Source of the DNA: Chloroflexota bacterium
Lineage (GTDB): Bacteria; Chloroflexota; Anaerolineae; UBA4142; SHND01
Assembly (NCBI GenBank): GCA_004295045.1
Contig: SHND01000025.1
Location: 1-64,000, forward strand
Direction: 5' to 3'
DNA: 64,000 nt
A program made the position numbers and the translations under genes. Shown here piece after piece: positions 16,814-26,700 of the stretch; the first letter of the stretch is position 1, and each line of letters starts with the position of its first letter. The notes beneath the pieces are model-generated. The model did not search any database. It worked only from the letters and a program-made list of their open reading frames with translations, and was not told the origin of the DNA.

Positions 16814-17520
16814 TTGAAACTTTGAAACTCGAAAAAGCATTTGGCTATCGTCAGGCGCTCAAGAGCACGACGCTCACCGTTGACGCGGGGCAGGTCGTGG
16901 CGTTGGCGGGACCAAACGGCGCGGGCAAATCTACGCTGCTGCGAATTTTGGCAACCTTGTCGCGTCCCACGCGCGGGCGTGTAGCGATCAATCGAATCGA
17001 AATTCCCGAAGGCGCGATGGCGGCGCGCGCAAACATCGGCTATGTGGGGCATCAAACGCTGTTGTACGACGAGTTGACTGTCTATGAAAATTTACGCTAT
17101 TACGCGCGCTTGTATGCAATTGACAAGAGCGACGCGCGGATCAGAGAGGTTGCGAAACAGGTCGGCATCGAAAAGCGGTTGACTGATACGGTGCGTACTT
17201 TATCACGCGGATATCAACAGCGCGCCGCGTTGGCGCGCGCCTTGCTGCATCGCCCGCGCGTGCTGTTGTTTGACGAGCCGTGGACGGGGCTTGACCAAAA
17301 TTCGTCGAGTGTGTTGAACGCGATTTTCGAAAACGCGCGGCAAAGCGGCATTACGGTTCTGTTTTCGACACACGAGTTCGAGCGCAGTCTCAATGCGGTT
17401 GACCGCGCGTTGATTCTACGGAACGGGAAAATTGTTTATGATGGCGCAAAGAGCGAATGGAATGACGCGGCGGGATTTGCGCAAGTGTATGCGGAGCAGA
17501 TGGGCGCGCGCAAGGTCTGA
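16810..17520 (+). CDS. ccmA: haem exporter ATP-binding subunit CcmA
   Basis: The 236-residue ABC ATPase has Walker A GPNGAGKST (about 34-42), Q-loop sequence VGHQTLLYDELTVYENL, signature LSRGYQQR (about 135-142), Walker B VLLFDEP (about 154-160) and an H-loop (FSTHEF). It powers the CcmABCD complex, which releases haem-loaded CcmE from CcmC. Translation is coupled to the transthyretin-like protein. ccmB follows after a gap with an inverted repeat. Confidence 0.93.
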   Translation: MIETLKLEKAFGYRQALKSTTLTVDAGQVVALAGPNGAGKSTLLRILATLSRPTRGRVAINRIEIPEGAMAARANIGYVGHQTLLYDELTVYENLRYYARLYAIDKSDARIREVAKQVGIEKRLTDTVRTLSRGYQQRAALARALLHRPRVLLFDEPWTGLDQNSSSVLNAIFENARQSGITVLFSTHEFERSLNAVDRALILRNGKIVYDGAKSEWNDAAGFAQVYAEQMGARKV

Positions 17521-17613
17521 CAGGTTTACGCCGCGAATGTTTGGCGAGTCGCAACTGTGGTGTACTCCTCGTATGGACAATATACAGCGGATGATTAGAA
17601 ACCTGTCAGGTCT
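17514..17613. repeat. inverted repeat between ccmA and ccmB
   Basis: A near-perfect pair of arms, 17514-17527 (GGTCTGACAGGTTT) and 17599-17612 (AAACCTGTCAGGTC), encloses about 70 nt. The first arm overlaps the ccmA stop codon. It belongs with the other word-built intergenic inverted repeats of the window. Confidence 0.7.
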
Positions 17614-17622
17614 CGATTCGCG

Positions 17623-18294
17623 ATGAATTTTTTTCGTCAGCTCTTTGCCATCCTCGCAAAAGAGCTCGCCGTCGAATTCCGCACCCGCGAGGCATTGAGC
17701 GCGATGTTGGTCTTTGCGCTGTTGGTGTTGGTGATTTTCAATTTCGCGTTCGAATTGCAAGGCATTGATATCAAGATATTGGGACCGGGGATTTTGTGGG
17801 TCGCCTTTTGCTTTAGCGGAATTTTGGGCTTGGGACGTTCCTTTGCGCGCGAACGCGACAAGGGCAGCATGGATGGAATGCTGCTCGCGCCGGTGGACCG
17901 GGGCGCGATTTATTTGGGTAAGGCAGCAGCGAATTTTCTGTTCATTGTGATCATGGAAGCGGTGACGCTCCCGCTCTTTGTGATTTTGTTCAATGCTTCG
18001 GTCGAGTGGTTTCCGTTGGTTGGATACATTTTGTTGGGAACAATTGGGTTTGCGGCGGTTGGAACGCTGCTGTCGGCGATTGCGGCGTCCACGCGTATGC
18101 GCGAGGTGATGCTGCCCGTGCTGTTGTTTCCGGTGCTGATTCCGCTGCTCGTCGCTTCGGTAAAAATTACGCAGGGGGCATTTCAAAATTTACCGCTTTC
18201 GGATTATCAAGGATGGCTGAATCTGTTGATCGCGTACGATGTGATTTTTCTGGTCGTCGCGTATTTGACGTTCGAATTTGTGGTGGAAGAATAG
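17623..18294 (+). CDS. ccmB: haem exporter permease CcmB
   Basis: The 223-residue protein has six predicted membrane segments and the CcmB-type N terminus (FRQLFAILAKELAVEFRTREALSAMLVFALLVLVIFNFAF) with the cytoplasmic SFARERDKGSMDGMLLAP loop (about 71-88). It is the membrane partner of CcmA in the CcmABCD complex that drives release of haem-bound CcmE. The ATG at 17623 lies 102 nt after the ccmA stop. Confidence 0.92.
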   Translation: MNFFRQLFAILAKELAVEFRTREALSAMLVFALLVLVIFNFAFELQGIDIKILGPGILWVAFCFSGILGLGRSFARERDKGSMDGMLLAPVDRGAIYLGKAAANFLFIVIMEAVTLPLFVILFNASVEWFPLVGYILLGTIGFAAVGTLLSAIAASTRMREVMLPVLLFPVLIPLLVASVKITQGAFQNLPLSDYQGWLNLLIAYDVIFLVVAYLTFEFVVEE

Positions 18295-18351
18295 TCTGTT
18301 CATCTTTTGTTAATCCTGCTGCATTACAATCTTTAGCCGTGAGGTGCAAGA

Positions 18352-19047
18352 ATGAGTACGACGCGTCATTGGTCTGATTATTTAGGGATTGCGGCGCTGA
18401 TCGCCATCGGCGCGGGCTTGTATTTTGCCTTTGTCTTTGCGCCAACTGAAGTGACAATGGGTTCGATTCAGCGCATTTTTTATTTTCACATGGGCTCGAA
18501 CGCGGCATCGCTGCTCTCGATCATCATTGCGGCGGTCACCGCCGCGCTCTTTTTGAAAACGGGCGACGCGAAATACGACCGCGTTTCGTACGCGTGTATG
18601 GAACTCGGCGTGCTGTTTGGCGCGATTTCGTTGGCGACGGGCATGATTTGGGCGCGTCCCGTGTGGGGCACGTGGTGGACGTGGGAGGCGCGGCTCACTT
18701 CGTTTTTAATTTTGTGGCTCGTCTATGTCGCGTATGTGATGCTCCGTCTGTCGGCGCGCGATGATGTGACGATTGCGCGCATTGCCGCCGTATTTACATT
18801 TATCGGCGCGATTGATGTACCGTTCATTTTCATGGCGCCGCGTTTGTGGAAAGGTTTGCATCCCGTTTTGTTTGGCACGAACGCGGGCGGCGAATTTACG
18901 TTCAACATCACACCCAATATGCTGATCACGCTGCTTGTGTGCATCGGCGCGATGATTCTGTTGTACTTGTATCTGTTGTTTCAGCGCGTACAGTTGGCGC
19001 GGTTGGAAAGCGACGTCGCGGAACTCCGCGAACAATACTCTTCATAG
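18352..19047 (+). CDS. ccmC: haem handling protein CcmC
   Basis: The 231-residue, six-helix membrane protein has the tryptophan-rich motif at the outer face (RPVWGTWWTWEARLTSFLILW, about 102-122). Conserved histidines fit haem ligands: H44 in IFYFHMGSNAA, and one near the second loop (LHPVLFG, about 182). CcmC loads haem onto CcmE. A GAGGTG ribosome binding site precedes the ATG. The last 20 residues are charged and cytoplasmic. Confidence 0.93.
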   Translation: MSTTRHWSDYLGIAALIAIGAGLYFAFVFAPTEVTMGSIQRIFYFHMGSNAASLLSIIIAAVTAALFLKTGDAKYDRVSYACMELGVLFGAISLATGMIWARPVWGTWWTWEARLTSFLILWLVYVAYVMLRLSARDDVTIARIAAVFTFIGAIDVPFIFMAPRLWKGLHPVLFGTNAGGEFTFNITPNMLITLLVCIGAMILLYLYLLFQRVQLARLESDVAELREQYSS

Positions 19048-19057
19048 ACGGTCGAAC

Positions 19058-19249
19058 ATGGAAGAACTCCTCAAAGATATTTTGCGCGAAGTCCGCAATC
19101 TCTCGTATTTATTTTTCGCGTTCGGCGTCCTCTGGATGCTGTTGTTTTTGTACATCTGGTCATTGGCGCGGCGCGAACGCAATTTGCGGCGCGAGGTGGA
19201 CGAATTGAAAAAAGGGCGCGCGGGCGAACAGAGCGATGATGACGAGTGA
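19058..19249 (+). CDS. ccmD: small CcmD-like membrane protein
   Basis: The 63-residue protein has one membrane helix (about 17-37, LFFAFGVLWMLLFLYIWSLARRERNLRREVDELKK) followed by a positively charged helix and an acidic tail. This is the layout of CcmD, which stabilises CcmE-CcmC-CcmAB contacts. It lies 10 nt after ccmC. Size, place and topology support the call; the sequence itself is too short to be decisive. Confidence 0.75.
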   Translation: MEELLKDILREVRNLSYLFFAFGVLWMLLFLYIWSLARRERNLRREVDELKKGRAGEQSDDDE

Positions 19250-19289
19250 ATGATTTTGGAATTGTGGAAAGCGGAGCGCGAAAGAGCGA

Positions 19290-19838
19290 ATGATTTTGAA
19301 ATCCAAAACGGTCTTGCCAATTTGCGCGTTGTTTTTTTTGCTCGCGTCTGCGGCGTGTCAAGCGCAGCCGAAGACGACGACGAACGTTGCGCCTGAAATG
19401 GGCGCGCGTGCGCCCGAAATCGCGTTACAGCAATTGGAAAATGGGCAAGTAGGTAAAGCGGTCAAGCTGAGCGAACTGCGCGGGCGTCCGACGATTATCA
19501 ATTTTTGGGCGACGTGGTGCCGTCCATGCCGCGAAGAATTTCCCGTCCTCGATGAAGCGTATCGCGCTTACCGCGAATCGGATCAACTGCAAGTGATTGG
19601 CGTCAACATTCAAGATGGCTCCTCACCCGAAAAGATTCAGGCGTTCGTCGGCGAAACGGGAATCTTGTTTCCAATCTGGCTGACGGGTCCTGAAGATTTC
19701 AGCGTCGAAAAAACGTACAACATTCGAGCATTGCCGACGACGGTGTTTATTGACCGCAACGGCGTCATTCAGCAGATTCGGATTGGCGGACCGTTGACGC
19801 GCGAGTATTTACAGGAGCAGTTGAAAAAAATCTTGTAA
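19290..19838 (+). CDS. CcmG/ResA-like thiol-disulfide lipoprotein
   Basis: The 182-residue thioredoxin-fold protein has an N-terminal signal with a probable lipobox (LASAAC, Cys at about 22) and the active-site motif WATWCRPC (about 70-77), plus the cis-proline region RALPTTVFIDRNG. It reduces the disulfide of apocytochrome CxxCH motifs before haem attachment and receives electrons from CcdA, encoded 1 nt downstream. No CcmH is present, so it probably acts directly on the apocytochrome. Confidence 0.9.
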   Translation: MILKSKTVLPICALFFLLASAACQAQPKTTTNVAPEMGARAPEIALQQLENGQVGKAVKLSELRGRPTIINFWATWCRPCREEFPVLDEAYRAYRESDQLQVIGVNIQDGSSPEKIQAFVGETGILFPIWLTGPEDFSVEKTYNIRALPTTVFIDRNGVIQQIRIGGPLTREYLQEQLKKIL

Positions 19839-19839
19839 C

Positions 19840-20598
19840 ATGAACGTACCGTTATTGATTCTCGCCTTTGGCGCGGGGATGCTCTCGTTCTTGTCGCCGT
19901 GCGTTTTGCCGCTCGTGCCGATTTATCTCGGCTACTTGAGCGGCGCGGCGATTACGCCGGAAGGCGTCACCGTGCCGCGCGGACAGGTGATGACGCACGC
20001 GCTGATTTTTGTGTTGGGCTTTACGACGATCTTTGTCGCGATCTGGTCGGCGTTGTTCGCGCTGACGCAATTCATTGACAAGCAGCTGCTCGCACACATT
20101 TCGGGCGTCATCTTGATCATTTTCGGAATCAACATGCTCGGCATCATCAAACTGCCGTTTTTGTATCAGGACACGCGCATGCAGCTGCGCCAGCGCGAGT
20201 TGGGCTATCCGCGTTCGTTTCTCACGGGGATGGCATTCGCGGCGGGCTGGACGCCGTGTGTAGGTCCGATGCTTTCGCTGATTCTCTCCGCCGCGACGCA
20301 AACGCAAACGGCGTTAGACGGGACGGCGTTGCTATTGATGTACTCGGCGGGATTGGGCGTGCCGTTTCTCATCACCGCGTTCGCGTTGGACACGATGCTC
20401 TTGCGGCTGAAAGGTTTGAACAAATATCTGCACAGCATCGAAATCGCCAGCGGCTTGATCCTGATCGTCGTCGGTGTAATGCTGCTCACCGACCGCTTTC
20501 AAGTGTTGAACGCGTATTTTTATTCCCTCACGCCGGAATTTATTTTCAAGTTTGAAGAAAATTTTGCGAATGTGTTGGGAGTAAGGTTGGAGCAATAA
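19840..20598 (+). CDS. ccdA: thiol-disulfide transporter CcdA
   Basis: The 252-residue protein has six membrane helices and the two redox cysteines of the DsbD/CcdA family, in SPCVLPLVPIYLGYLSG (C21) and GWTPCVGPML (about C142). It passes reducing equivalents from cytoplasmic thioredoxin to the outward-facing CcmG-like protein. It is the last gene of the plus-strand ccm run and faces the convergent protease gene across a 187-nt gap of inverted repeats. Confidence 0.93.
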   Translation: MNVPLLILAFGAGMLSFLSPCVLPLVPIYLGYLSGAAITPEGVTVPRGQVMTHALIFVLGFTTIFVAIWSALFALTQFIDKQLLAHISGVILIIFGINMLGIIKLPFLYQDTRMQLRQRELGYPRSFLTGMAFAAGWTPCVGPMLSLILSAATQTQTALDGTALLLMYSAGLGVPFLITAFALDTMLLRLKGLNKYLHSIEIASGLILIVVGVMLLTDRFQVLNAYFYSLTPEFIFKFEENFANVLGVRLEQ

Positions 20599-20699
20599 CT
20601 GATGTTACGCTTTTGCAGGACAAATTTCATGCGATGCAGTTCATCGCCTTTGTCGTACGTTTGCGCATTATTTTGTAGGACAGGTGCGTAACACGAGTC

Positions 20700-20783
20700 A
20701 CCAAGTCCCACAGTCCCCAAGTGCTTTTGCCCTGCGCTGTCCCTCGAGGCGCGCGGCGCGGTAAAATCACTTGGGGACTTGGT
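20700..20783. repeat. inverted repeat between convergent genes
   Basis: The words CCAAGTCCC and AGTCCCCAAGTG (20701-20709, 20712-20723) are complementary to the stretch CACTTGGGGACTTGGT at 20768-20783. The rest of the gap 20599-20785 shows no gene. It probably serves as a bidirectional terminator region. Confidence 0.7.
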
Positions 20784-20785
20784 AT

Positions 20786-23596
20786 TTATCGTGGCACTGT
20801 TTTGAAACTCCACCACGGTGTCCAATTACTGCACGCTCTGGCGCTATTGCACGCCTTTACGCGCCACACATAGCGTTTTCCGACGACAAGGTCTTGAAGC
20901 GCGTATTCCGATGCGCTGACGATGGCTTTTTTGAACAGCGCGCCTTGCGTGTTCTGGAGTCGAACCACGACATGATACTTGATCGCGCCTGGCGAATCGC
21001 TCCAATCTAATCGCGCATAAGGTGTTTTTAGTGTCGCACCATCTGCTGGGTTGAGCAGTGTCGGCGACAAAGGCGCGGGACTGAACGTGAACGCGAAACT
21101 CAAATCGCCGCCCAGGTTCATTTTCGGCGCTCCGGCTTTGGCGGAACGCGTGCTGTTGAGATAGTTGTACGCCGCCACTTCGATATAGTATGTCTCACCG
21201 CGCCGCACCTGCGTACTGCGCAGCAAAGAGGAAAGATCGCCGCCGCCATCGTCATCGCAAGCAATGTTGGTGAGTGCACCGCGTGCGCCCGTCCACACTG
21301 CCAACAAAGTGTCGTAACTGCTCCCGACGGTGCTGACGCGAATTTTACCGGGTTTGGTTGCATGGAACACGAACCAGACACTGGCGGAGTCGGGTCTTGG
21401 TTCGTCAAACAAACATGGAAATTCCGGATCATCTGCCGCGCTCGTCGCACCCTCTGTGTCTTGCTCAACGGTATAACTCGCCGTCGTAATTGCGGTTGCG
21501 TTTTCGATTTCGTCGTTGGGCGGCGATATGACAGTTCGAAACTCCAAGTTCAGAACCAAATTGCTTCCCGAAACGGCAGCGGCTTCCCCTTTGGGGACGG
21601 CTTTGGTTTGTCCCGCTGCGCTCGCGGTAGCGTAATTTGCCACTTCTACATAATACGTCTCGCCCGCGTCCAAAATGGTCGTGAGTGAGGAAGTTAAGTT
21701 GCCGCCGCCGTCCTCATTGCAAGCAATGTTGGTGAGCGCGCCGCGTGCGCCTTTCCAAACCCCCAAGATGGTGTCATAATCCGAGCCGCTGGTATTAATG
21801 CGCGCGGCACCCTTCTCAGGCGCGGTGAATTGAAACCAAACTGTCGCGTAGCCGGGACCCGGCGTTCCCCATCGGCATGGAAATTCCGGGTCGTCTGCGG
21901 CAGAGGTGGCAAAGGATACATCCAGCGTCGTGCTGTACGGGCTGGCGTTGATGACGGTTGCGTTTTCGATTTCATCATTCGGAGGAATGGCGGCGGCGCG
22001 GAAATGCGCGTTGCCTGTCAGTTCGATTGTGCCGCCGCTATAAGTGAGGTTGAGCGTTGCGCGAAACGTGTATGTGCCGAAAGGCAAATCCGCCGGAAGT
22101 GTGAAATCGTTACTAAAGGTCTGTTCACCGGGCGCCAAGCTTGTGCCGGGCGGTCCGGGGTCGTAACACAAGCCGGGCACACAATTTCCGCTGCTGTCTA
22201 GAATAGACCACGTCGGCAGCGCGGTCATGTTTTCTACTGTGCGATTGTTTGCGGTGAAATTCGCGCGAATCAAGTCCCCCGGTTCAAAGCGCGTTGCAGC
22301 TTGGTCGTTTTGGTCCGTTGTCCAGACTCGCTGCATGGATGCAGCTTTGTTGAGCTCTGTATAAAGCAAGCGGTTGGGCGAATTCGGGCCAATTGAGGTC
22401 AAGCGATCGAGTGTGGCGGAACTGACAATGATACTCGACGCTTCGGATGGCGTAATCGTTGGGTCGCTTTCCAACAAGAGCGCGGCGACGCCGGCGGTGT
22501 GCGGTGATGCCATCGAAGTGCCGCTCAGAGATTCTGTCGCGGTGTCGCTTGTGTTCCATGTCGAAAGAATATCCACGCCCGGAGCAAAAAGATCAACGCA
22601 TGTTCCATAGTTTGTAAAATACGCGCCAACATCACTCGAATCGGTTGCGCCAACGGTGATAGCTTCCGGGATATGCGCGGGGGACTGGTTACACGCATCC
22701 CAAGAATCATTGCCCGCCGAGACAACGTACGTCACGCCCGCCGCAATCGAGTTTTGAATTGCTGTGTCCAAAGCCAGATTGGGATCGCCACCAAGCGACA
22801 TGTTGGCGACGGCGGGTTTCACCTGGTTGGCGGCGACCCAATCCACACCCGCGATAACGCCAGCATATGTTCCACTCCCGTAGCAATCAAGCACTCGCAC
22901 AGCATACAGGTTCACTTGTTTGGCGACGCCGTACGTATCCGCGCCAATCGTCCCGGCGACATGCGTGCCGTGACCGTTACAATCGTTTGTGCCATAACCA
23001 TCACCGATCGCGTCAAAGCCCTCGTGCGCGCGTCCGCTAAATTCGACGTGTGTTTTGCGAATGCCGGTATCAATGACATACACATTCACGCCGGAGCCGG
23101 TCAAGCTGTAATTGTAGGTATTGTCGAGCGGCAAGTCGCGCTGATCAATGCGATCCAGCCCCCACGGTGGCGCAGTGTCCGTTTTGGCAAGTTCGTCTTG
23201 CGTCGCGCGTTCGTGTTCTCCCAAATCGAGGCGAACGATTTGGTCGGCGGTGACGTACGCGATATTCGGCTGGCGACGCACCATTTCCAGCGCGTTCGCG
23301 TTCAATGTCGCGGCGTAGCCCTTTAGCGCGGTGTTGTACGTAAAGTGAATTTTGCCGCCCGCGCCTTCGGCGACCTGCGCTGCTTGAGGCACATCGCTCT
23401 TGCGCGCGGAATCTTTTAGCACGACGATGTAGCGGTCAGGAATGACATCTTTGCTCGTCGTCTCGATGAGCGGCGCGAACGGAGGTTCTTGGGTGGGGGG
23501 TAAAGCCAATGCGTTTTTTGTGGTCAAACTCAGCAACAAGAAAAGCAAACTGAATGCAAAAACTGGAAGACATCTAGACAGATGATGGGTGTTCAT
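20786..23596 (-). CDS. secreted subtilisin-like serine protease (S8) with PPC-like repeats
   Basis: The 936-residue protein has a signal peptide (about 1-32) and an I9-type prodomain (RYIVVLKD onward, about 54-120). The catalytic domain has the Asp in VNVYVIDTGI, His in NGHGTHVAGT and Ser in LSGTSMASPH (about 170-400); NDCNGHG and the order of motifs fit the proteinase K branch. An Ig-like domain follows, then two pre-peptidase-like repeats (each with DPEFPC and a SDYDT or SSYDT core and GETYYVE) and a final Fn3-like domain ending in CxxC-type residues. It degrades proteins outside the cell. A strong ribosome binding site (AAAGGAG) supports the ATG. Confidence 0.93.
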   Translation of the reverse strand: MNTHHLSRCLPVFAFSLLFLLLSLTTKNALALPPTQEPPFAPLIETTSKDVIPDRYIVVLKDSARKSDVPQAAQVAEGAGGKIHFTYNTALKGYAATLNANALEMVRRQPNIAYVTADQIVRLDLGEHERATQDELAKTDTAPPWGLDRIDQRDLPLDNTYNYSLTGSGVNVYVIDTGIRKTHVEFSGRAHEGFDAIGDGYGTNDCNGHGTHVAGTIGADTYGVAKQVNLYAVRVLDCYGSGTYAGVIAGVDWVAANQVKPAVANMSLGGDPNLALDTAIQNSIAAGVTYVVSAGNDSWDACNQSPAHIPEAITVGATDSSDVGAYFTNYGTCVDLFAPGVDILSTWNTSDTATESLSGTSMASPHTAGVAALLLESDPTITPSEASSIIVSSATLDRLTSIGPNSPNRLLYTELNKAASMQRVWTTDQNDQAATRFEPGDLIRANFTANNRTVENMTALPTWSILDSSGNCVPGLCYDPGPPGTSLAPGEQTFSNDFTLPADLPFGTYTFRATLNLTYSGGTIELTGNAHFRAAAIPPNDEIENATVINASPYSTTLDVSFATSAADDPEFPCRWGTPGPGYATVWFQFTAPEKGAARINTSGSDYDTILGVWKGARGALTNIACNEDGGGNLTSSLTTILDAGETYYVEVANYATASAAGQTKAVPKGEAAAVSGSNLVLNLEFRTVISPPNDEIENATAITTASYTVEQDTEGATSAADDPEFPCLFDEPRPDSASVWFVFHATKPGKIRVSTVGSSYDTLLAVWTGARGALTNIACDDDGGGDLSSLLRSTQVRRGETYYIEVAAYNYLNSTRSAKAGAPKMNLGGDLSFAFTFSPAPLSPTLLNPADGATLKTPYARLDWSDSPGAIKYHVVVRLQNTQGALFKKAIVSASEYALQDLVVGKRYVWRVKACNSARACSNWTPWWSFKTVPR

Positions 23597-23658
23597 CGCG
23601 GTTCTCCTTTTTGAACAAGATCCAATTGCGAGAGTTTACATTCCAACGAGAAATCGAG

Positions 23659-23688
23659 AGAGCCGATAGCGCGAATGCTATCGGCTCT
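23659..23688. terminator. hairpin between the two secreted-protein genes
   Basis: A perfect 12-bp stem (23659-23670 with 23677-23688, AGAGCCGATAGC and complement, 6-nt loop) lies 24 nt past the stop of the C39-like gene. No T-run follows on the minus strand, so termination may be weak. Confidence 0.65.
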
Positions 23689-23711
23689 TTTGGTTGCTTA
23701 TTTGTTTCACC

Positions 23712-26700
23712 TCACTTTTGCATAAAGGAACAGTCGTCAATATGAATCTTTGTATTCAAACTCGTCGCGACCAACTGAAAGTCCGCTTGGGTCGCGCCTG
23801 CTGGAGCAACTATATCCTTTGTGACTCGAACCCAACCGCTCGTTTTGGTTTTGAAGGTTTGACCGACCACATCGTTCCGCAACGCCTTGGTTGCTGAATC
23901 GTACCAGCGGATTTGGACACGGAAGGAGAATACGTCCGTTGTCGCAGGAATATTTACCTGACAAGAAGCAGCATAGGTCGTTCCACCCGTAAGGTTCAAG
24001 ATTCTTTGCGCAATCGTCGCGGCTTTGTTATCCGTCGCAGTCAATCTGCCTGCATAGCTGCCTTGGATGTGCGGCTTGCTCACGCGTTGGAACTTGGTGT
24101 TGGTGCCCCAGTTGTCGGGAATCTTGTTCCCATCTTGGTCATTTTCAAACCCGGGATTCAACAGCGCTGACGGTGGTGGCGGTGGTGGCGTTTGTCCGTT
24201 TTTGAAAATTGCCGTGATGTCCTTGTTGCTGTCCATTGTCACCGTTCTCGGGTTGTCGGTTACTCCATCACTCCACTTGTCAAACGAATAGTCATCGGCG
24301 GTGTTCGCAGTAGCAGTGAGTCTGACAGACGTCCCGGGATTGTATTGCGTGTTGTTGCAGTTTGGTTGCACATCACGCGTCACCGTACCGCCATTTGGGG
24401 GATTTGATGCCGTGTTCAAGGTATAGCAAGCTGGACCCTTTATTTGATTCACGATGAAATAGTCGAGGACAACATAGGTGCCCGTCGCACTCGGATTCTT
24501 CAAGCCGCTCACCTGAATACAGACCGTATGCTGCCCCGTGTCGGGGATTGAATACGGGCCCTCAACGGGTAGTGTGATTTTTCCGAAACCGTCAAAGGTA
24601 GCGACCTTTGCATCATCAACGAGTACATTGGCAATCCCACGATTGCCCCCCGTAATCGTGCCAATGCTAAAGCTTACTGCATTGGTTACCGTTAAACACG
24701 CTTTTGCATTGACTTGTGACGAGTAACGATAGGTTCCCCCACTCGCAGGGGTATAATTCGATGCAGTCCATGTCCCGACGTACTGCATCGCTGGATCTTT
24801 GTCCTCGAACTTTTTCGGTTCAGTGTCCGTTGGGGGTGTAATAGTAGTGAAACTCCACCATGCTCCATTATCAGCATCAGTTGTACCTGCGGAATTGCGC
24901 GCGCGGATTTGCCAATAGTACGTCGAGGCTGTGCTAAAGCCGTTCACAGGGGAGCTCGTGCTGTTCCCAACATTCATCCAGTTGTTGCCATCGCACGCGT
25001 TGTCGTTCGTCAAGTCGTAGCAGTATTCGTAACTCGTCGCGCCGTTACTGCTGTCCCAACTCAAGGTTGGATTCGTTGGTTGGTTAGTTGCGCCGTTGGG
25101 GGGACTCGCTTTATTGAAAGTGGAAGGTAGAGTGCCTTGCACTGTAAAACTCCACCATTCTCCATTATCGGCTTCTGTCGTCCCGACGCTGTTGCGCGCG
25201 CGAACTTGCCAGTAGTAAGTTGTGGCACTGCTCAGATTTAAGAAAGCATATCTGCTTTTGCCTACATTATTCCAATTGTTGTTCTCGCATTGATTGTCGT
25301 TTGACGTGTCGTAGCAGTAGTCATAACTATCTGCCCAATCGCTGGTGCCCCAACTCAACGCGGCATTTGTTTGTTCGATCGGCCCTCCGTTAGGAGGAGT
25401 GCCTTTGCCAAAGGCGCCGGGCGGAGAGCCCTGCGTAGTAAATCTCCACCATCCCTTGTTTGCTGGTGAAGGTCCTGAATCGGTTTGCACTTGAACCTGC
25501 CAATAATAGGTTGTAGAATTGTTCAATCCTGAGATCTGCTTACTCGTGACATTCCCGACATTTATCCAATTGTTAGCTGTGCAGCTGTTATCATCAGTGG
25601 TGTCCAAGCAATATTCGTAACTTTGCGCGGAACTCGTACTTTCCCACGTTATCGTCGGATTAGTAGGTTGGTCGGAAGCCCCATCCGCTGGACTTGTTTT
25701 GTTAAAACGGGGGACAAAGTTTGCCGAAATATGTTTGTCGCTACTCATCAGGAATGCTATAGGATTGGCGGTAGATACCACGTTGCCAAACCACGCTGTA
25801 AAGTCGGATGTGGGAGATGCGATTGCAGTTAGAGTGACTTGTGTACCCGCCTTGTACAGAGAAGGATCTGTTGGGCAGTTGGGCGCGGGACTTGCGCTCA
25901 CCTCTCCACTTCCTCCTGGTAGGATGACTACGTTCAAAAGATAGCAACTCGGCGTAAAGTTGGCTGTGACATTCTTGTTGCCATTCATTGTTACTGTTGT
26001 TTGGTTCACTGAGCCACTCGCGTCACCACTCCAATTGCTGAACGAATAGTCAGTGTTCGCGGTCGCAGTTAGTGTGACTTCTGTCCCTGATGTGTACTGT
26101 GTCCCATTATTGCAGTTTGGAGAAGGACTCGCCGTCACTGTTCCAGTGCCGTTCGGAGAAATATTCTTTGTCAATGTGTAGCAGATTTGGTTTACTGTGA
26201 AGGTTGTAGATTTGGATGAAGTCGAACCATTAAAGGTAACACTCATCTGATATGTGTATGTTCCAGCGCAGTCATCGGTGTTAATGCTTCCTGGTAAGCT
26301 CCAATTCCATGTACCACTCCCCGTGGTCAGATCCCCAGACCAAAGTGTGCTTGATCCACATGGCCCACTGCGTGACCAGACAAAGTTGGCGGTCTGATCG
26401 GAACTCCCACTATTGTTCACGCCGCCATAATATTTGATGCTGTCGCCTGGATTGAATACCGTTTTTGCCTGGTCATTTCCATCGGTTGTCCAAACATTTG
26501 TGACGGTGACGCTTATTGGGCATGCGGATGTTGTTGCGCTCGCCGTATTACTCGCATCGGACTCGGCGCTGCCCTTGTACGCTTTCACAAAGTACGAGTA
26601 TGCAGTATTGCAACTCAAGCCCGTATTATTGTAGGTCGTCGTGCCATTACCAACCGTTGTGATGGCTGACCCATTGCGATAGATACGATAGCCGTCAATA

